From Streptococcus pseudopneumoniae (GTDB lineage Bacteria > Bacillota > Bacilli > Lactobacillales > Streptococcaceae), in the NCBI RefSeq assembly GCF_001074975.1, contig NZ_JUUO01000115.1, positions 1 through 41,401 on the forward strand: DNA of 41,401 nt, written 5' to 3'. Position numbers and translations under genes: made by a program. A model generated the notes under the pieces. It was given only the letters and a program-made list of their open reading frames with translations, did not search any database and was not told the origin of the DNA. The first letter of the stretch is position 1. Each line of letters starts with the position of its first letter. This document shows positions 1 to 9,908 of the stretch, in pieces.

Positions 1-62
1 ACAGTGTTTTGAGCAACCTGCGGCTAGTTTCCTAGTTTGTTCTTTGATTTTCATTGAGTATT
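1..62 (+). repeat. BOX element, boxB end plus boxC (cut by window edge)
   Basis: The stretch ends in a boxC module (core CGGCTAG, then the terminal TTTTCATTGAGTATTA) preceded by the end of boxB (ACAGTGTTTTGAG). The left part lies outside the window. Bases 1-60 are an exact reverse complement of 1181-1240 on the other side of the oxidase gene. The boxC edge supplies the stop codon of that gene. Confidence 0.85.
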
Positions 63-1164
63 ATTCGCTTTTTACCCGTTTAACATAGTTTTCAATTGGA
101 TAGTTTTCAGGGTCCAAGGTCATCTCCTTGTCTTGAATCAGTTGAGCTAGATGATAACCAATGATAGGACCAGTTGTGAGGCCTGATGAACCTAGTCCGC
201 TGGCCGCATAGACACCTGCCAATTCTGGCACCTGCCCAAAGAAAGGAGAGAAATCACTTGTGTAGGCACGGATTCCCACACGCTCAGCTCTTGAAGTCGC
301 TCTAGCTAAAACTGTATAGTGAGGCAAAGCTGCTTCCTCCATTTGCTGGAGCAAGGCTTCATCTACCGTCAAATCAAATCCCATGTCATTTTCATGGGTA
401 GCGCCTAGGGATAATTTCCCACCAGCAAAAGGAATCAAATCCCACTCCCCTTCTGGCATGACAACAGGGTAAGCTTCCATGTCTTGGGCAAGCCGATAAT
501 CTCGGAGTTGTCCTTTCTGAGGACGGACATCCACTTCATAACCCAAGGGTTCTAACAAGTCCCCCAACCAAGCTCCCGTCGCCAAAATAACCTGATCAAA
601 CACCTCTTCGCCAATCTGGTAACCTGATGCTAAAAGTGTCAGAGCCACTTTTTCTTTTACCAGCTTGATGTGACTGGCTTCCAGCAAACGAGTCACTAAG
701 AGCTGACCATCTACTCTCGCTCCACCAGAAGCATAGAGCAGGTGGTCAAATCCCTGCAAACCAGGGAATAATTCATTTGCTGATGCTTGGTCTAGAATGG
801 CCAATTCTCCTATCAAGGGAGATTCTTCTCTACGCTGGAGGGCCAGTTGGTAAAGTTCTTCGAGTTTTTTTTCATTCTTTTTCAAGAGAAAAACTCCCGA
901 ACGCTGGTAAAAGTCGATTTCTTGCCCTGATTTCTCTAAATCAGCCAACAAATTCACATAAAAGTCAGCACCCAAGCGCGCCATCTTGTACCAGGCTTTA
1001 TTACGGCGTTTTGAAAACCAAGGACTGATAATTCCTGCCGCTGCCTTGGTAGCCTGACCCTGTCCATGGTCAAAGACGGTCACCTCTATGTCACTTTCTT
1101 TCGAGAGGTAGTAGGCAGCTGTTGCACCTACAATTCCTGCTCCGATAATGGCAACTTTTTTCAT
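61..1164 (-). CDS. FAD-dependent oxidoreductase, D-amino-acid/glycine oxidase (DAO) family
   Basis: Soluble flavoenzyme of the DAO family, which oxidises amines or amino acids to imino acids; the substrate cannot be told from sequence. The N-terminus has the Rossmann dinucleotide motif GAGIVGATAAYYLS (residues 8-21), and the C-terminus has the family's FAD-closing segment (YAASGLGSSGLTTGP). Length is 367 residues from the ATG at 1164. A GTG three codons upstream (1173) is possible, but the AGAAAG ribosome-binding site is better spaced for 1164. It is a single gene enclosed by two BOX elements whose boxC ends both face it. The stop TAA sits exactly at the edge of the left BOX. The next gene on the same strand, nif3, lies beyond the right BOX, so it is probably not in a tight operon. 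Family is certain, substrate unknown. Confidence 0.88.
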   Translation of the reverse strand: MKKVAIIGAGIVGATAAYYLSKESDIEVTVFDHGQGQATKAAAGIISPWFSKRRNKAWYKMARLGADFYVNLLADLEKSGQEIDFYQRSGVFLLKKNEKKLEELYQLALQRREESPLIGELAILDQASANELFPGLQGFDHLLYASGGARVDGQLLVTRLLEASHIKLVKEKVALTLLASGYQIGEEVFDQVILATGAWLGDLLEPLGYEVDVRPQKGQLRDYRLAQDMEAYPVVMPEGEWDLIPFAGGKLSLGATHENDMGFDLTVDEALLQQMEEAALPHYTVLARATSRAERVGIRAYTSDFSPFFGQVPELAGVYAASGLGSSGLTTGPIIGYHLAQLIQDKEMTLDPENYPIENYVKRVKSE

Positions 1165-1179
1165 TGTTTTCACTTTCTA

Positions 1180-1333
1180 ATACTCAATGAAAATCAAAGA
1201 ACAAACTAGGAAACTAGCCGCAGGTTGCTCAAAACACTGTTTTGAGGTTGTAGATAAGATTGACGAAGTCAGTTACATATATCTACGGCAAGGGGAAGCT
1301 GACGTGGTTTGAATTTAATTTTCGAAAAGTATA
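1180..1333 (-). repeat. BOX element, boxA-boxB-boxC on the minus strand
   Basis: Read on the plus strand it runs boxC (1181-1230), one boxB (about 1231-1278) and boxA (about 1279-1333, with CTACGGCAAGG and GACGTGGTTTGAA). It lies between nif3 and the DAO gene and ends two bases from the nif3 stop codon. Its first 60 bases exactly mirror window positions 1-60. Confidence 0.9.
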
Positions 1334-1334
1334 A

Positions 1335-2132
1335 CTAGATATGATGGAAAGGATTGGTCGATGCTTGACTAGCTACAATATCAATAGTCCAACTTTTTTC
1401 CTCTTTCCATTGATTAAGAAGCTCTGCAATTTTTTCTACAAAAAGCACTTCGATATAATGACCTGGGTCCAATGCCAACAAGCCATCAGACAGCATATCC
1501 TGGGCAGTATGGTAGTAGATGTCACCAGTAATGTAGACATCTGCCCCCTTTGCTAAAGCATCCTTATAGAAAGACTGCCCGCTTCCACCACAGATGGCCA
1601 CTCTTGAAATAGACTTCTGCAAGTCATTCTCTTGATAATGCACCATTCGAAGACTATCTAGACCAAAGACTTGCTTGACATGTTGAGCCAATTCTCCAAA
1701 GGTCTGAGGCTGAATATTCCCGATACGACCAATTCCACGTTCAGGACCTGTCTCCTGTAGATAAGTCGTCTCCTCAATGCCTAGCATCTGACAGAACCAA
1801 TCATTGAGGCCATTTTCAACGATGTCAATATTGGTATGGCTGACATAGACTGCAATATCATGCTTGATGAGGTCGATGTAAATCTGATTTTGCGGACGGC
1901 TAGCGACCAAATCCTTGATCGGACGAAAGATCGGCGCGTGCTTGACGATAATCAAGTCCACTCCCTTTTCAATGGCTTCAGCCACCGTCTCTTCACGAAT
2001 ATCCAGGGCAACCATGACCCTTTGGATATCCTTGTCCAGAGTCCCGATTTGCAGTCCACGACTATCTCCCTCCATGGAAAATTCCTGAGGACAAAAAGCT
2101 TCATAGCGTTTAATCACTTCACTTGCTAGCAT
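1335..2132 (-). CDS. Nif3-like dinuclear metal-centre hexameric protein
   Basis: Member of the NIF3/DUF34 family: toroidal hexamers with a dinuclear metal site, proposed to act as a GTP cyclohydrolase I type 2-like or other hydrolase. Biochemical role is unsettled. Visible metal-site segments are [14 protein letters not shown] and, near the C-terminus, [10 protein letters not shown] and DPGHY, giving the family's conserved His/Asp/Glu pattern. The ATG at 2132 ([11 protein letters not shown]) follows a good AAGGAGG and gives 265 residues; a start at 2153 would lie inside trmK without a ribosome-binding site. It overlaps the trmK stop by 14 bases, so the two are translationally coupled, a pairing common in Firmicutes. 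Confidence 0.9.
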   Translation of the reverse strand: MLASEVIKRYEAFCPQEFSMEGDSRGLQIGTLDKDIQRVMVALDIREETVAEAIEKGVDLIIVKHAPIFRPIKDLVASRPQNQIYIDLIKHDIAVYVSHTNIDIVENGLNDWFCQMLGIEETTYLQETGPERGIGRIGNIQPQTFGELAQHVKQVFGLDSLRMVHYQENDLQKSISRVAICGGSGQSFYKDALAKGADVYITGDIYYHTAQDMLSDGLLALDPGHYIEVLFVEKIAELLNQWKEEKSWTIDIVASQASTNPFHHI

Positions 2133-2796
2133 GGAGAACCTCCTTGATGGCATCTATTTTATCTACTAAAATCTGTCGTTCTGCCTGATTTTTTTCTGGG
2201 ATTTGTCCGAGGGCGAACTCTAGCTTCTCAGCTTCTTTTTGCCATTTTTGGACAAATACTGGACTAACTTCTTTGGACAAAAAAGGTCCAAAGCGAACAT
2301 CACTGGCTGATAACTTCATTTGTCCTGCTTCCACCACCAAAATCTCGTAGAATTTCCCTGCTTCCTCTAGGATGCTTTCTGCTACAATCTGAAATCCGTT
2401 GTCTTGCAACCAGATCCGCAAGTCGTCTTCACGATTATTGGGCTGGAGGATTAAACACTCTACATTAGCTAACTTGTCCAAGCCCTCTTCTAAAATTCTA
2501 GCAATCAAACGACCACCCATGCCAGCAATGGTGATGACCGACACTTGGTCACTCTCTTCACAAGCTGCCAAGCCATTGGCTAAACGGACTTGGATTTTCT
2601 CCTTTAGGCCGTGAGCCTCAACATTTCTAACTGCAGATTGGTAGGGACCTTCCACCACCTCACCTGCAATAGCAGCTGCAATTTGGCCTCTTTCGACCAA
2701 GTCGATAGGCAGATAAGCATGGTCACTCCCCACATCTAGTAAAATAGCACCCTGTGGCACAAAGGAAGCCAGCAATTCTAATCTCTTTGAAATCAT
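2119..2796 (-). CDS. trmK: tRNA (adenine(22)-N1)-methyltransferase TrmK
   Basis: SAM-dependent enzyme that makes m1A22 in bacterial tRNAs. The 225-residue protein has the Rossmann SAM-binding motif [13 protein letters not shown] near residue 20 and the family segment [10 protein letters not shown] around residue 90, followed by [10 protein letters not shown], the NPPF-like catalytic motif region. It is first in a two-gene operon with the nif3-like gene, which begins before trmK ends. A TATAAT -10 box lies 33 bases upstream of the ATG. Full length for the family. Confidence 0.92.
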   Translation of the reverse strand: MISKRLELLASFVPQGAILLDVGSDHAYLPIDLVERGQIAAAIAGEVVEGPYQSAVRNVEAHGLKEKIQVRLANGLAACEESDQVSVITIAGMGGRLIARILEEGLDKLANVECLILQPNNREDDLRIWLQDNGFQIVAESILEEAGKFYEILVVEAGQMKLSASDVRFGPFLSKEVSPVFVQKWQKEAEKLEFALGQIPEKNQAERQILVDKIDAIKEVLHASK

Positions 2797-2828
2797 CTTC
2801 TCTCACTTTCCAAACTCTATTACCTCTT

Positions 2829-2834
2829 ATTATA
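2829..2834 (-). promoter_or_regulatory. -10 box for trmK-nif3
   Basis: On the minus strand the sequence reads TGTGGTATAATAAG, a perfect TATAAT. No convincing -35 hexamer lies 16-18 bases further upstream. Between here and the BOX at 2990 I see no gene or repeat I recognise. Confidence 0.5.
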
Positions 2835-2989
2835 CCACATTTCAATCCTCAACTTTCCAGTAATATAAGTAGCTCCGGCGAAAGAAATTTCAATGTCCTA
2901 ACGCAATAGATGGATTCACTTGAAAGATTGACACTCAAGAGAAACTCTGTATTTTAGCATTGCTATCAAGATGCAATTTATGTAAGATA

Positions 2990-3187
2990 ATACTCTTCGA
3001 AAATCTCTTCAAACCACGTCAGCTTCGCCTTGCCGTAGATATATGTAACTGACTTCGTCAGTCTTATCTATAACCTCAAAGCAGTGCTTTGAGCTGACTT
3101 CGTCAGTTCTATCCACAACCTCAAAACAGTGTTTTGAGCAGCCTGCGGCTAGCTTCCTAGTTTGCTTTTTGATTTTCATTGAGTATA
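2990..3187 (+). repeat. BOX element, boxA-boxB-boxB-boxC
   Basis: Complete element: boxA at about 2990-3047 (TACTCTTCGAAAATC ... CTTGCCGTAGATATATG), two boxB copies at about 3048-3093 and 3094-3138 (each with GACTTCGTCAGT and a CTTTGAG or TTTTGAG end), and boxC at about 3139-3187. It lies just upstream of the broken helicase gene and is the only multi-boxB copy in the window. Confidence 0.92.
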
Positions 3188-3254
3188 AGTCTATTCTTTT
3201 CCTATAAAATCTGATAATATAGAGAAAAGAATGATTAGAATAGAGGTTGCTTCA

Positions 3255-6200
3255 ATGACGGTTCCCGATAGACTACCTGCTCGTATGAGAATGGATGGAC
3301 AAGTTATTTTCCAACAGATAAAAAGCTATTTTGATACTGAAAACAAGGAATATTTTAATCACCCCAATAAATATAATGGTATTTCCATGCATCTGGAGCC
3401 CAACATTCTGACCAGTATGAAGTACTTCGATTTGACTGATTTTCATTGTGAATGTAATGACTTCCAAAATCAAGGAGTCTGTAAACACTGGGTTGCAATG
3501 GATCACTACTTTCATAGTCTCCCCCAAGTTATTCAAAAACGCATTCGTAAATCTAGTCATAAACCAAGTTTTGCCAGCCAACTGATTCCTACCTTGCCAT
3601 CTGAAGAGCTCCAAAACGAACTGCTAGAAGAAAAAGCAGAGGCACCTTCACTTGCACTTCATGGACAATTCGAAATCCGAAATCATAGCCTATCCTGGAC
3701 CTTAAAACTAAAGGTGGAACAGGCTCCTCGTGCCTATGTTATCAAGGATATAGCTCACTTCATTTTTCTCATTTTCCAACAGGAAGATTACTTTGTTTCA
3801 CAGAAAATCGGGACAATCAACTTATCATTAGACCAGTTTAATAAAGCTTCTCAAAATCTAATCCTCTATATCAAAAAATATTTCATCGATAGAAATGAAC
3901 ATTCTTATTCCAACTTCAGTTATGGCATTAGCCCTAGAGATTGTGGACGCTATTTAGAGACTCCTGTTAGCTATTTAAACGACCTTGTCCCACTTTTTCA
4001 AGCTTTGGACGTGTTTCAATATGTAACCTCAAAAGCCGAATACCCTCTTATATTCTTAGATGATAATCCCTTTATCCCAGAAGAAGAAATTTTTAAAGTT
4101 GTCAATCTGATAACCATTATGAAATCATCAATACAGCTTATTTTGGTTTCATTATTCAAAACAAACTTTGGATTCGGCACAATCACTTCCACATCATCAA
4201 AAAAGAGCACCGTTACTTTTTAGATAAATTAGCTACTTGGATCTACCATTATCAGGAAAGTTCTCCTCTTATCTTTTCAAAGGAAAATAAGGCTGAACTC
4301 ATGCAAATATGTAATATTATCTCAAACTATGTTCCTATCAGTATCCCAGATGAATTACAAATCCATGACTTCATCCCCATCTTTGCCTTCTCCAAGACTA
4401 GAAATGAAATTGCCGTCAACATGGTGTGGTCGTTTGGAGAAAAGCAAGCCCACTCTAAACAAGATCTCCTATCCCTCCCCTATACTTACCAAGCTAGTAA
4501 AGCTAGAAAAATCTATCATCAACTCCTTTCTGCTGGTTTCAAAGAGGATTTTCATAGTCTTTCCAAAATCAAAGTCGTTGATTTCTTCCTAAAAGAACTA
4601 CCTCGTTTTCGTACTCTGGGGCAAGTTCAACTAGATGAATCGCTTGAAAAACTCTTAGTAGAAGATCCTGCTGTCATTGACATTTTTGACGACGAAGATT
4701 TCCTTTCAATTCAGTTTGATTTTTCTATGATTTCAGAAGATGAGGTTGAAAAAGCTATCCAAGCTTTATGGAATCAAGAAAGCCACTACCAAACCAAGCA
4801 AGGAAAGGTTCTAGTCTTTGACGATGAAAGTCTCAAGGTTGCCCAAAGTCTCCAAGATCTTCGTGCTAAATTTTCAGACGGAAAAATCAAGATGCACAAA
4901 TCTCGTGCCTATAGCCTTTCTGAAACCTTCAAAGACAATGAACATGTCAATTTTTCTCGTGATTTCAAAAAGATGGCTTATGATCTGACCCACCCTGAAG
5001 AATTTGATATCAAACCTTATGAAGTCAAGGCCAAACTCCGCTCCTATCAGAAAGAAGGAGTCAAATGGTTGAGTATGTTAGATCATTATCATTTTGGGGG
5101 AATCCTGGCTGACGATATGTGACTAGGGAAAACCTTGCAAACCATCACTCTTCTGGAAGCCAACCTTAAACCAGAACAGAAAGTACTTATCTTAGCTCCT
5201 GCCAGCCTTCTTTACAATTGGAAGGAAGAATTCCAAAAATTTGTACCTCACAAACAGGTTGAAGTAGCCTATGGCACAAAAACTGAGCGTATCAAACAAA
5301 TTGATAAATCTGCTACTATCACTATCACAAGCTACCCATCTTTTCGATCTGACCTTGAACACTATCAAAAGCAGTCTTATGACTACCTCATTTTAGATGA
5401 AGCACAGATGATAAAAAATAGTCAGACAAAAATAGCACAGGCTTTAAGAGAATTTGATGTCAAAACCTGCTATGCCCTATCTGGAACTCCTATCGAAAAC
5501 CGTCTTGAAGAGATTTGGTCTATTTTCCAGATAGTGTTACCAGGACTCCTACCAAGTAAAAAGGAATTTTCAAAATTGTCACCTCAACTCGTTGCTAAAC
5601 TGATCCAACCTTTTGTTCTGCGTAGGAAAAAAGACGAAGTTCTGACAGAATTGCCTGAACTGAGCGAGCACCTCTACAGCAATGAACTCACCAGTTCACA
5701 AAAAACGCTCTATCTAGCTCAACTTCGACGTATGCAAGAAATGCTTGCAGGAGCCAGCGCTGATGAGATTAAACATCATAAAATTGAAATTTTAGCAGGA
5801 CTGACCCGACTTAGACAAATCTGTAATACCCCAGCTCTCTTTTTAGAAGACTACACAGGGGATAGCGGAAAAATGGACAGCTTATTCGAGCTTCTGGACA
5901 CCATTCGTAAAAAAGAATCACGACCACTTATCTTTTCACAATTCACCTCTATGCTTGATCTCATTGAGCAAGAACTAGAGAAAAAGGGATTGTCTCACTT
6001 TAAAATAACAGGACAAACACCTTCAGATAAACGTCAAGAAATGGTCAATCTTTTCAATCAAGGGGAAAAAGACTGCTTCCTCATTTCACTAAAAGCAGGT
6101 GGAACAGGACTTAATCTAACAGGAGCTGATACCGTCATCCTCTGTGACCTCTGGTGGAATCCAGCAGTTGAGATGCAAGCCATCGGCCAAAGCCACCGCC

Positions 6201-6376
6201 TTGGCCAGACCAAACAAGTCGATGTCTATCGCCTCATCACCCTTGGCACCATAGAGGAAAAAATCCAAGAACTCCAAGAAAGTAAAAAAGAACTCTTCAA
6301 CACCGTCCTTGAAGGACAAGAAAGCAGAAGCAATCTGAGCGTTGATGATATTAAAGAAATCTTGGGTGTTGAATAA
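3255..6376 (+). pseudogene. SWIM zinc-finger SNF2-family helicase, disrupted by a frameshift and a nonsense codon
   Basis: Once a protein of about 1,040 residues: SWIM zinc finger (CECNDFQNQGVCKH, near 3447-3490), a long middle region, then an SNF2/RapA-type ATPase. Reading starts at ATG 3255 (AGAGG eight bases upstream; ATG 3231 is an in-frame alternative). The frame is lost around 4095-4110, where one base appears missing in or near a T5/A3 run; the protein continues uninterrupted in the next frame from about 4109. At 5120-5122 a TGA replaces a Gly codon in the Walker A motif, leaving DDM-stop-LGKT instead of DDMGLGKT. Downstream motifs survive: LDEAQ (DEAH-like box), SGTPIENR, GGTGLNL and QSHRLGQ. 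With two lesions, no full-length active protein is expected. A strong terminator follows. Confidence 0.9.
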
Positions 6377-6380
6377 GTGG

Positions 6381-6428
6381 AAAAGAACTAGAGTACCACA
6401 CTAAGTGGATCTATCTAGTTCTTTTTTA
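6381..6428 (+). terminator. Rho-independent terminator after the SNF2 pseudogene
   Basis: Perfect 10-bp arms AAGAACTAGA (6383-6392) and TCTAGTTCTT (6414-6423), followed by a T run. It starts a few bases after the helicase stop codon. Confidence 0.85.
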
Positions 6429-6465
6429 TACTCATCTGTTTTCAAAAAGCATAGTAGGTCGAATC

Positions 6466-6556
6466 TAGAACAGTACACTGTAACTGCTAAACTATTTCTA
6501 GAAATTATTTTTCCTTTCCTAATTGATTTGTTCATATCTTATTTCAATCTGCTATG
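6466..6556 (+). repeat. Diverged dispersed repeat, copy 1
   Basis: About 90 bases align without gaps to 32505-32595 at an estimated 65-70 percent by eye. The shared cores are AGTAC, AAATTA, GATTTGTTCA and CTTATTTCA/CTTTATTTCA. It does not encode a protein and may be an old insertion-sequence end or MITE. No BOX modules are present. Confidence 0.55.
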
Positions 6557-6604
6557 GATGAGTATAAAAGTCGCTCTTAGGTTCACCTATAGATATAATA
6601 GACA

Positions 6605-6630
6605 CGTAGATCTTGCACATCAGATCTACG
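6605..6630. other. 9-bp inverted repeat (hairpin)
   Basis: CGTAGATCT and AGATCTACG flank an 8-base loop. There is no T run on either side, so it is not an obvious terminator. It lies between repeat copy 1 and the terminator of the P-type ATPase. Confidence 0.4.
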
Positions 6631-6643
6631 ATAGACTCGCCGT

Positions 6644-6672
6644 ATAAAAAAACCGCAATCCACAGATTGCAG
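6644..6672 (-). terminator. Rho-independent terminator of the P-type ATPase
   Basis: On the minus strand a GCAATC/GATTGC stem with a TGTG loop is followed by seven T residues. It lies directly after the ATPase stop codon at 6680. Confidence 0.8.
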
Positions 6673-6679
6673 TCTTTCT

Positions 6680-9016
6680 TCATTTTCTAGCTTGATAGCG
6701 ACTAGTCAGGATGAAAATCACGGTAAAGACCAACATCATGGCTCCATAAACAGGCAATGTTTGTCCTGTCAAGGTCGAAATTTCAAGCAGTTTTTGAATT
6801 CTTGGGAAGAGAGCTGTAGTTAGGAAGCCCCCTACTGACCAAACAATCAAGAGGACACGCCAGAGTGTAAATGGCATGCAGGCTCTAAATACGGATAAGA
6901 AACCAATTGACCCCAAGAGATAATAGAGTAGAGTTGAGATTTCTAACTCAGACCAACCTTGGCTACTTCCAAATAGTTTCACAAAGAGAACGCTGAACAC
7001 AACCATAAGGGCACTTGGTAGGGCACGAAGCATGGATCTTCTGAGGAAGTTTGGTTCAACAGGTTTGATATTTCGCTCAAAAGTCAGAACGAATGGTGGG
7101 AAACCTTCCACAAATTGGTCAATCATGGTAATCTGGATCGGAATGAAGGGGAAAATCAAGATCCACTCTGGCCGTCCTAGAAGGGCACTGGCGATACAGA
7201 TAACTGCCAACAGGAAGGAATAGATAGTTTTAATCAAGAAAATCGGTGCGATATGGGCAATGTTATTGACCACACGACGACCTTCAAAGAGAATCTCAGG
7301 AACATCATTGAAGTCAGAGTTCAAGAGAACCAGATTGGCAATCTGACGAGTCGCAGGGTCTCCTTCAGCCATCACGATAGAACAATCCGCCTCACGAAGA
7401 GCCAGGATATCATTAACTCCATCCCCAGTCATAGCTGTTGTATGCCCTGCTTTTTTCAGCGTTTGGATGATGAGTTTCTTTTGATGAGGGGAAACACGTC
7501 CAAAAATAGCTGTCTCCTCAGCCATATCAATCAATTTCTCATCAGTGATTTTTGAGCAATCTACATAGCTGTGATAGTCTGCAAAACCAGCCTTTTGGGC
7601 AATGCTGGACACCGTAACTGGATTGTCACCAGATATAATCTTGAGTCCCACTTCCTGAGAACGGAGATAGTCCAGCGTCTCAGCTGCTCCTTCTCGAATG
7701 GGGTCCAAGATCTCCAGCAAGGTCAGAGCCTGAATATCAGATGGTTTCTGTGGTTTATGATGATCTAGTTTTTCCTGACTGAGGGCTAAGACCAAGACAC
7801 GTGACCCTCTCTCCAAGGCCTCTCTGGCTTCTGGAACTTCAGAGTCCAACAACATCTCAGGCGCACCTAAGAAAACCGTCCCCAGACCTTCCAATTCCAT
7901 AGCACCCCACTTGCGGTCGCTAGAGAAGGGAAGATTCGAAAGCATAGGATAGGCTACCTGACCTTGGAAACGCTGGCGAATAGCTTGAGCTGTTGGATTC
8001 TTATCCTCACTATGGGCCATATAGCTGGTCAGGATACTGGCAATAGTCTCTTTACCGTAGGCTTGAGTCAGCGGAAGAACCGCCTCCACCTGCATCTTTC
8101 CTTGGGTGATGGTCCCCGTCTTGTCCAGACAGAGCATATCCACGCGCGCCAAGGTCTCAACAGAGTACATCTCCTGCACCAAGACCTTTTTCAATCCTAG
8201 CTTAATCACCGCAGTCAGGAGCGAAGTGATGGTCAAAAGGGCGATTCCCTTAGGCAACATTCCCAAAAGAGCTGTCGATGAATTTACAACGGATGACTTG
8301 AGAGGCAAGCCTTTCAACATCAAGGCTTCTAGCAAGAGAGCTAGACCAAAGGGAATGATAATCTTCCCAGTAAAACCAGCTAGCCTGTCCAGCGATTTCA
8401 TGATACGGGAGTTGATCGGTTTAACGGTCTTGGCTTCCAGCATGAGTTTGGCAGCATAGTTGTCAGCACCGACATGGTGGACTTGAGCCAAAACTGACCC
8501 ACTGGCTAAGAAACTTCCAGACAAAAGCAAGGCGTCAACTTCCTTTTGCACCAAATCACTTTCCCCCGTCAACATGGCTTCATTGACTTCCGCAAAGCCT
8601 TCCAAAACCAAGGCATCACTAGGAATCTGCTCCCCAGCAGACAAACGAATGACGTCTCCTAAAACCAATTCTTCAGGATTGAGAGCCACTTCTTGGCCAT
8701 CACGAATGGTTTTAACCTTTTCCTTGGTCATAAGATTGAGCTTGTCCACCATGTGTTTAGCCCGCAGCTCAGTCACAATACCAGAAAAGGCGTTAAAGCA
8801 AATAACGGCAAAGAAGACCAGATTGCTCCAAGCCTGCACAAAAGCTAACGCCAAAGCAATGGCAAAGTTCAAAGCATTAAAAAGAGTAAAGACATTTCGT
8901 TTAACGATTTGCCAAGTGCTGGTACTGGCAGAAGCAGTAAAATCATTAACCAAGCCCTTAGCCTGTCTTTCCTTGATTTCTCTTTGGGTTAATCCCACAA
9001 TCTTATTTTTATCCAT
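6680..9016 (-). CDS. P-type (E1-E2) cation-transporting ATPase
   Basis: Membrane pump that couples ATP hydrolysis to cation movement; the ion cannot be fixed from sequence. Hallmarks run in order: two N-terminal membrane segments, actuator loop with LTGES, phosphorylation motif DKTGT (Asp298), nucleotide-binding domain, hinge motif MTGDGVNDILALREADCSIVMA, and six C-terminal membrane segments. It lacks the N-terminal heavy-metal domain and CPC motif of P1B pumps; the layout resembles the compact P-type ATPase known in pneumococci as Exp7. The start at 9016 (MDKNKIVGLTQ) gives 778 residues; ATG 9028 is possible. It is divergent from the acyltransferase gene and ends at its own terminator, so it is probably monocistronic. 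Confidence 0.93.
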   Translation of the reverse strand: MDKNKIVGLTQREIKERQAKGLVNDFTASASTSTWQIVKRNVFTLFNALNFAIALALAFVQAWSNLVFFAVICFNAFSGIVTELRAKHMVDKLNLMTKEKVKTIRDGQEVALNPEELVLGDVIRLSAGEQIPSDALVLEGFAEVNEAMLTGESDLVQKEVDALLLSGSFLASGSVLAQVHHVGADNYAAKLMLEAKTVKPINSRIMKSLDRLAGFTGKIIIPFGLALLLEALMLKGLPLKSSVVNSSTALLGMLPKGIALLTITSLLTAVIKLGLKKVLVQEMYSVETLARVDMLCLDKTGTITQGKMQVEAVLPLTQAYGKETIASILTSYMAHSEDKNPTAQAIRQRFQGQVAYPMLSNLPFSSDRKWGAMELEGLGTVFLGAPEMLLDSEVPEAREALERGSRVLVLALSQEKLDHHKPQKPSDIQALTLLEILDPIREGAAETLDYLRSQEVGLKIISGDNPVTVSSIAQKAGFADYHSYVDCSKITDEKLIDMAEETAIFGRVSPHQKKLIIQTLKKAGHTTAMTGDGVNDILALREADCSIVMAEGDPATRQIANLVLLNSDFNDVPEILFEGRRVVNNIAHIAPIFLIKTIYSFLLAVICIASALLGRPEWILIFPFIPIQITMIDQFVEGFPPFVLTFERNIKPVEPNFLRRSMLRALPSALMVVFSVLFVKLFGSSQGWSELEISTLLYYLLGSIGFLSVFRACMPFTLWRVLLIVWSVGGFLTTALFPRIQKLLEISTLTGQTLPVYGAMMLVFTVIFILTSRYQARK

Positions 9017-9090
9017 GAATCCTATCATATCATTTTTTCTAAAAGAATTCTAATCTCATCTCAAATATGCACCTAGTCACGGAAAAAAGT

Positions 9091-9119
9091 TTGCCAGCCC
9101 TCCTTTGATAAGGTATAAT
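9091..9119 (+). promoter_or_regulatory. Promoter of the acyltransferase gene
   Basis: TTGCCA (9091-9096), a 17-base spacer, then TATAAT (9114-9119). A ribosome-binding site GAAGGAG precedes the ATG at 9150. Confidence 0.75.
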
Positions 9120-9149
9120 AATAACAAGAAAACAATCGAAGGAGATCGC

Positions 9150-9908
9150 ATGTTTTATACTTATTTACGTGGATTGGTTGTATTGCTCCTATGGTCCATC
9201 AATGGCAATGCCCACTATCATAATACTGATAAAATTCCTAATCAAGATGAAAATTATATCCTGGTGGCGCCTCACCGCACCTGGTGGGATCCTGTTTATA
9301 TGGCCTTTGCGACCAAGCCAAAACAATTTATCTTTATGGCCAAAAAAGAACTCTTTACCAACCGTATCTTTGGCTGGTGGATTCGTATGTGTGGTGCCTT
9401 TCCTATCGACCGTGAAAATCCAAGCTCCTCAGCCATCAAATACCCTATCAATGTTCTCAAAAAAAGTGACCGCTCTCTCATCATGTTTCCAAGTGGGAGC
9501 CGTCACTCAAACGATGTCAAGGGTGGAGTTGCCCTGATTGCCAAAATGGCCAAGGTCCGTATCATGCCTGTTACCTATACGGGTCCTATGACCTTGAAAG
9601 GCTTGGTTAGCCGCGAGCGTGTCGATATGAACTTTGGAAATCCAATCGATATCTCAGATATCAAGAAAATGAATGATGAAGGCATTGAAACAGTCGCCAA
9701 TCGTATCCATGCAGAATTTCAACGTTTGGACCAAGAAACGAAACAATGGCATAATGATAAAAAACCAAACCCACTCTGGTGGTTTATCCGCATCCCTGCT
9801 CTCATCATTGCCATTATCCTCGCTATCCTAACTATCATCTTTAGCTTTATCGCAAGCTTCGTATGGAATCCAGATAAGAAGAGAGAGGCTCTTTGTTATA
9901 CTCAATGA
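9150..9908 (+). CDS. PlsC-like 1-acyl-glycerol-3-phosphate acyltransferase family protein
   Basis: Lysophospholipid acyltransferase family, which acylates lysophosphatidic acid or related lipids at the membrane. The catalytic HX4D motif is HRTWWD (His42, Asp47), followed by the substrate-binding segment GAFPIDRE and the FPSGSR block (the family's FPEGTR). A C-terminal membrane helix spans about residues 205-235. The ATG at 9150 is set by GAAGGAG; the protein has 252 residues. The last codons (TAT ACT CAA TGA) lie inside a BOX element, so the repeat provides the final residues and stop; the native C-terminus has probably been altered after the membrane helix. It could also be a general acyltransferase rather than the housekeeping PlsC. 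Confidence 0.88.
   Translation: MFYTYLRGLVVLLLWSINGNAHYHNTDKIPNQDENYILVAPHRTWWDPVYMAFATKPKQFIFMAKKELFTNRIFGWWIRMCGAFPIDRENPSSSAIKYPINVLKKSDRSLIMFPSGSRHSNDVKGGVALIAKMAKVRIMPVTYTGPMTLKGLVSRERVDMNFGNPIDISDIKKMNDEGIETVANRIHAEFQRLDQETKQWHNDKKPNPLWWFIRIPALIIAIILAILTIIFSFIASFVWNPDKKREALCYTQ

Noticed and set aside
4109..5122. Reading the SNF2 fragments as separate functional genes
   Set aside because: The fragments are collinear parts of one protein family, and internal fragments lack their own ribosome-binding sites.
6405..6647. 80-codon plus-strand frame after the SNF2 terminator
   Set aside because: It begins in the terminator hairpin and covers a non-coding repeat; no ribosome-binding site.
7253..9053. 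Plus-strand frames of 60-159 residues opposite the P-type ATPase
   Set aside because: Shadow frames of a strongly conserved gene; compositions are unlike proteins and no start signals are present.
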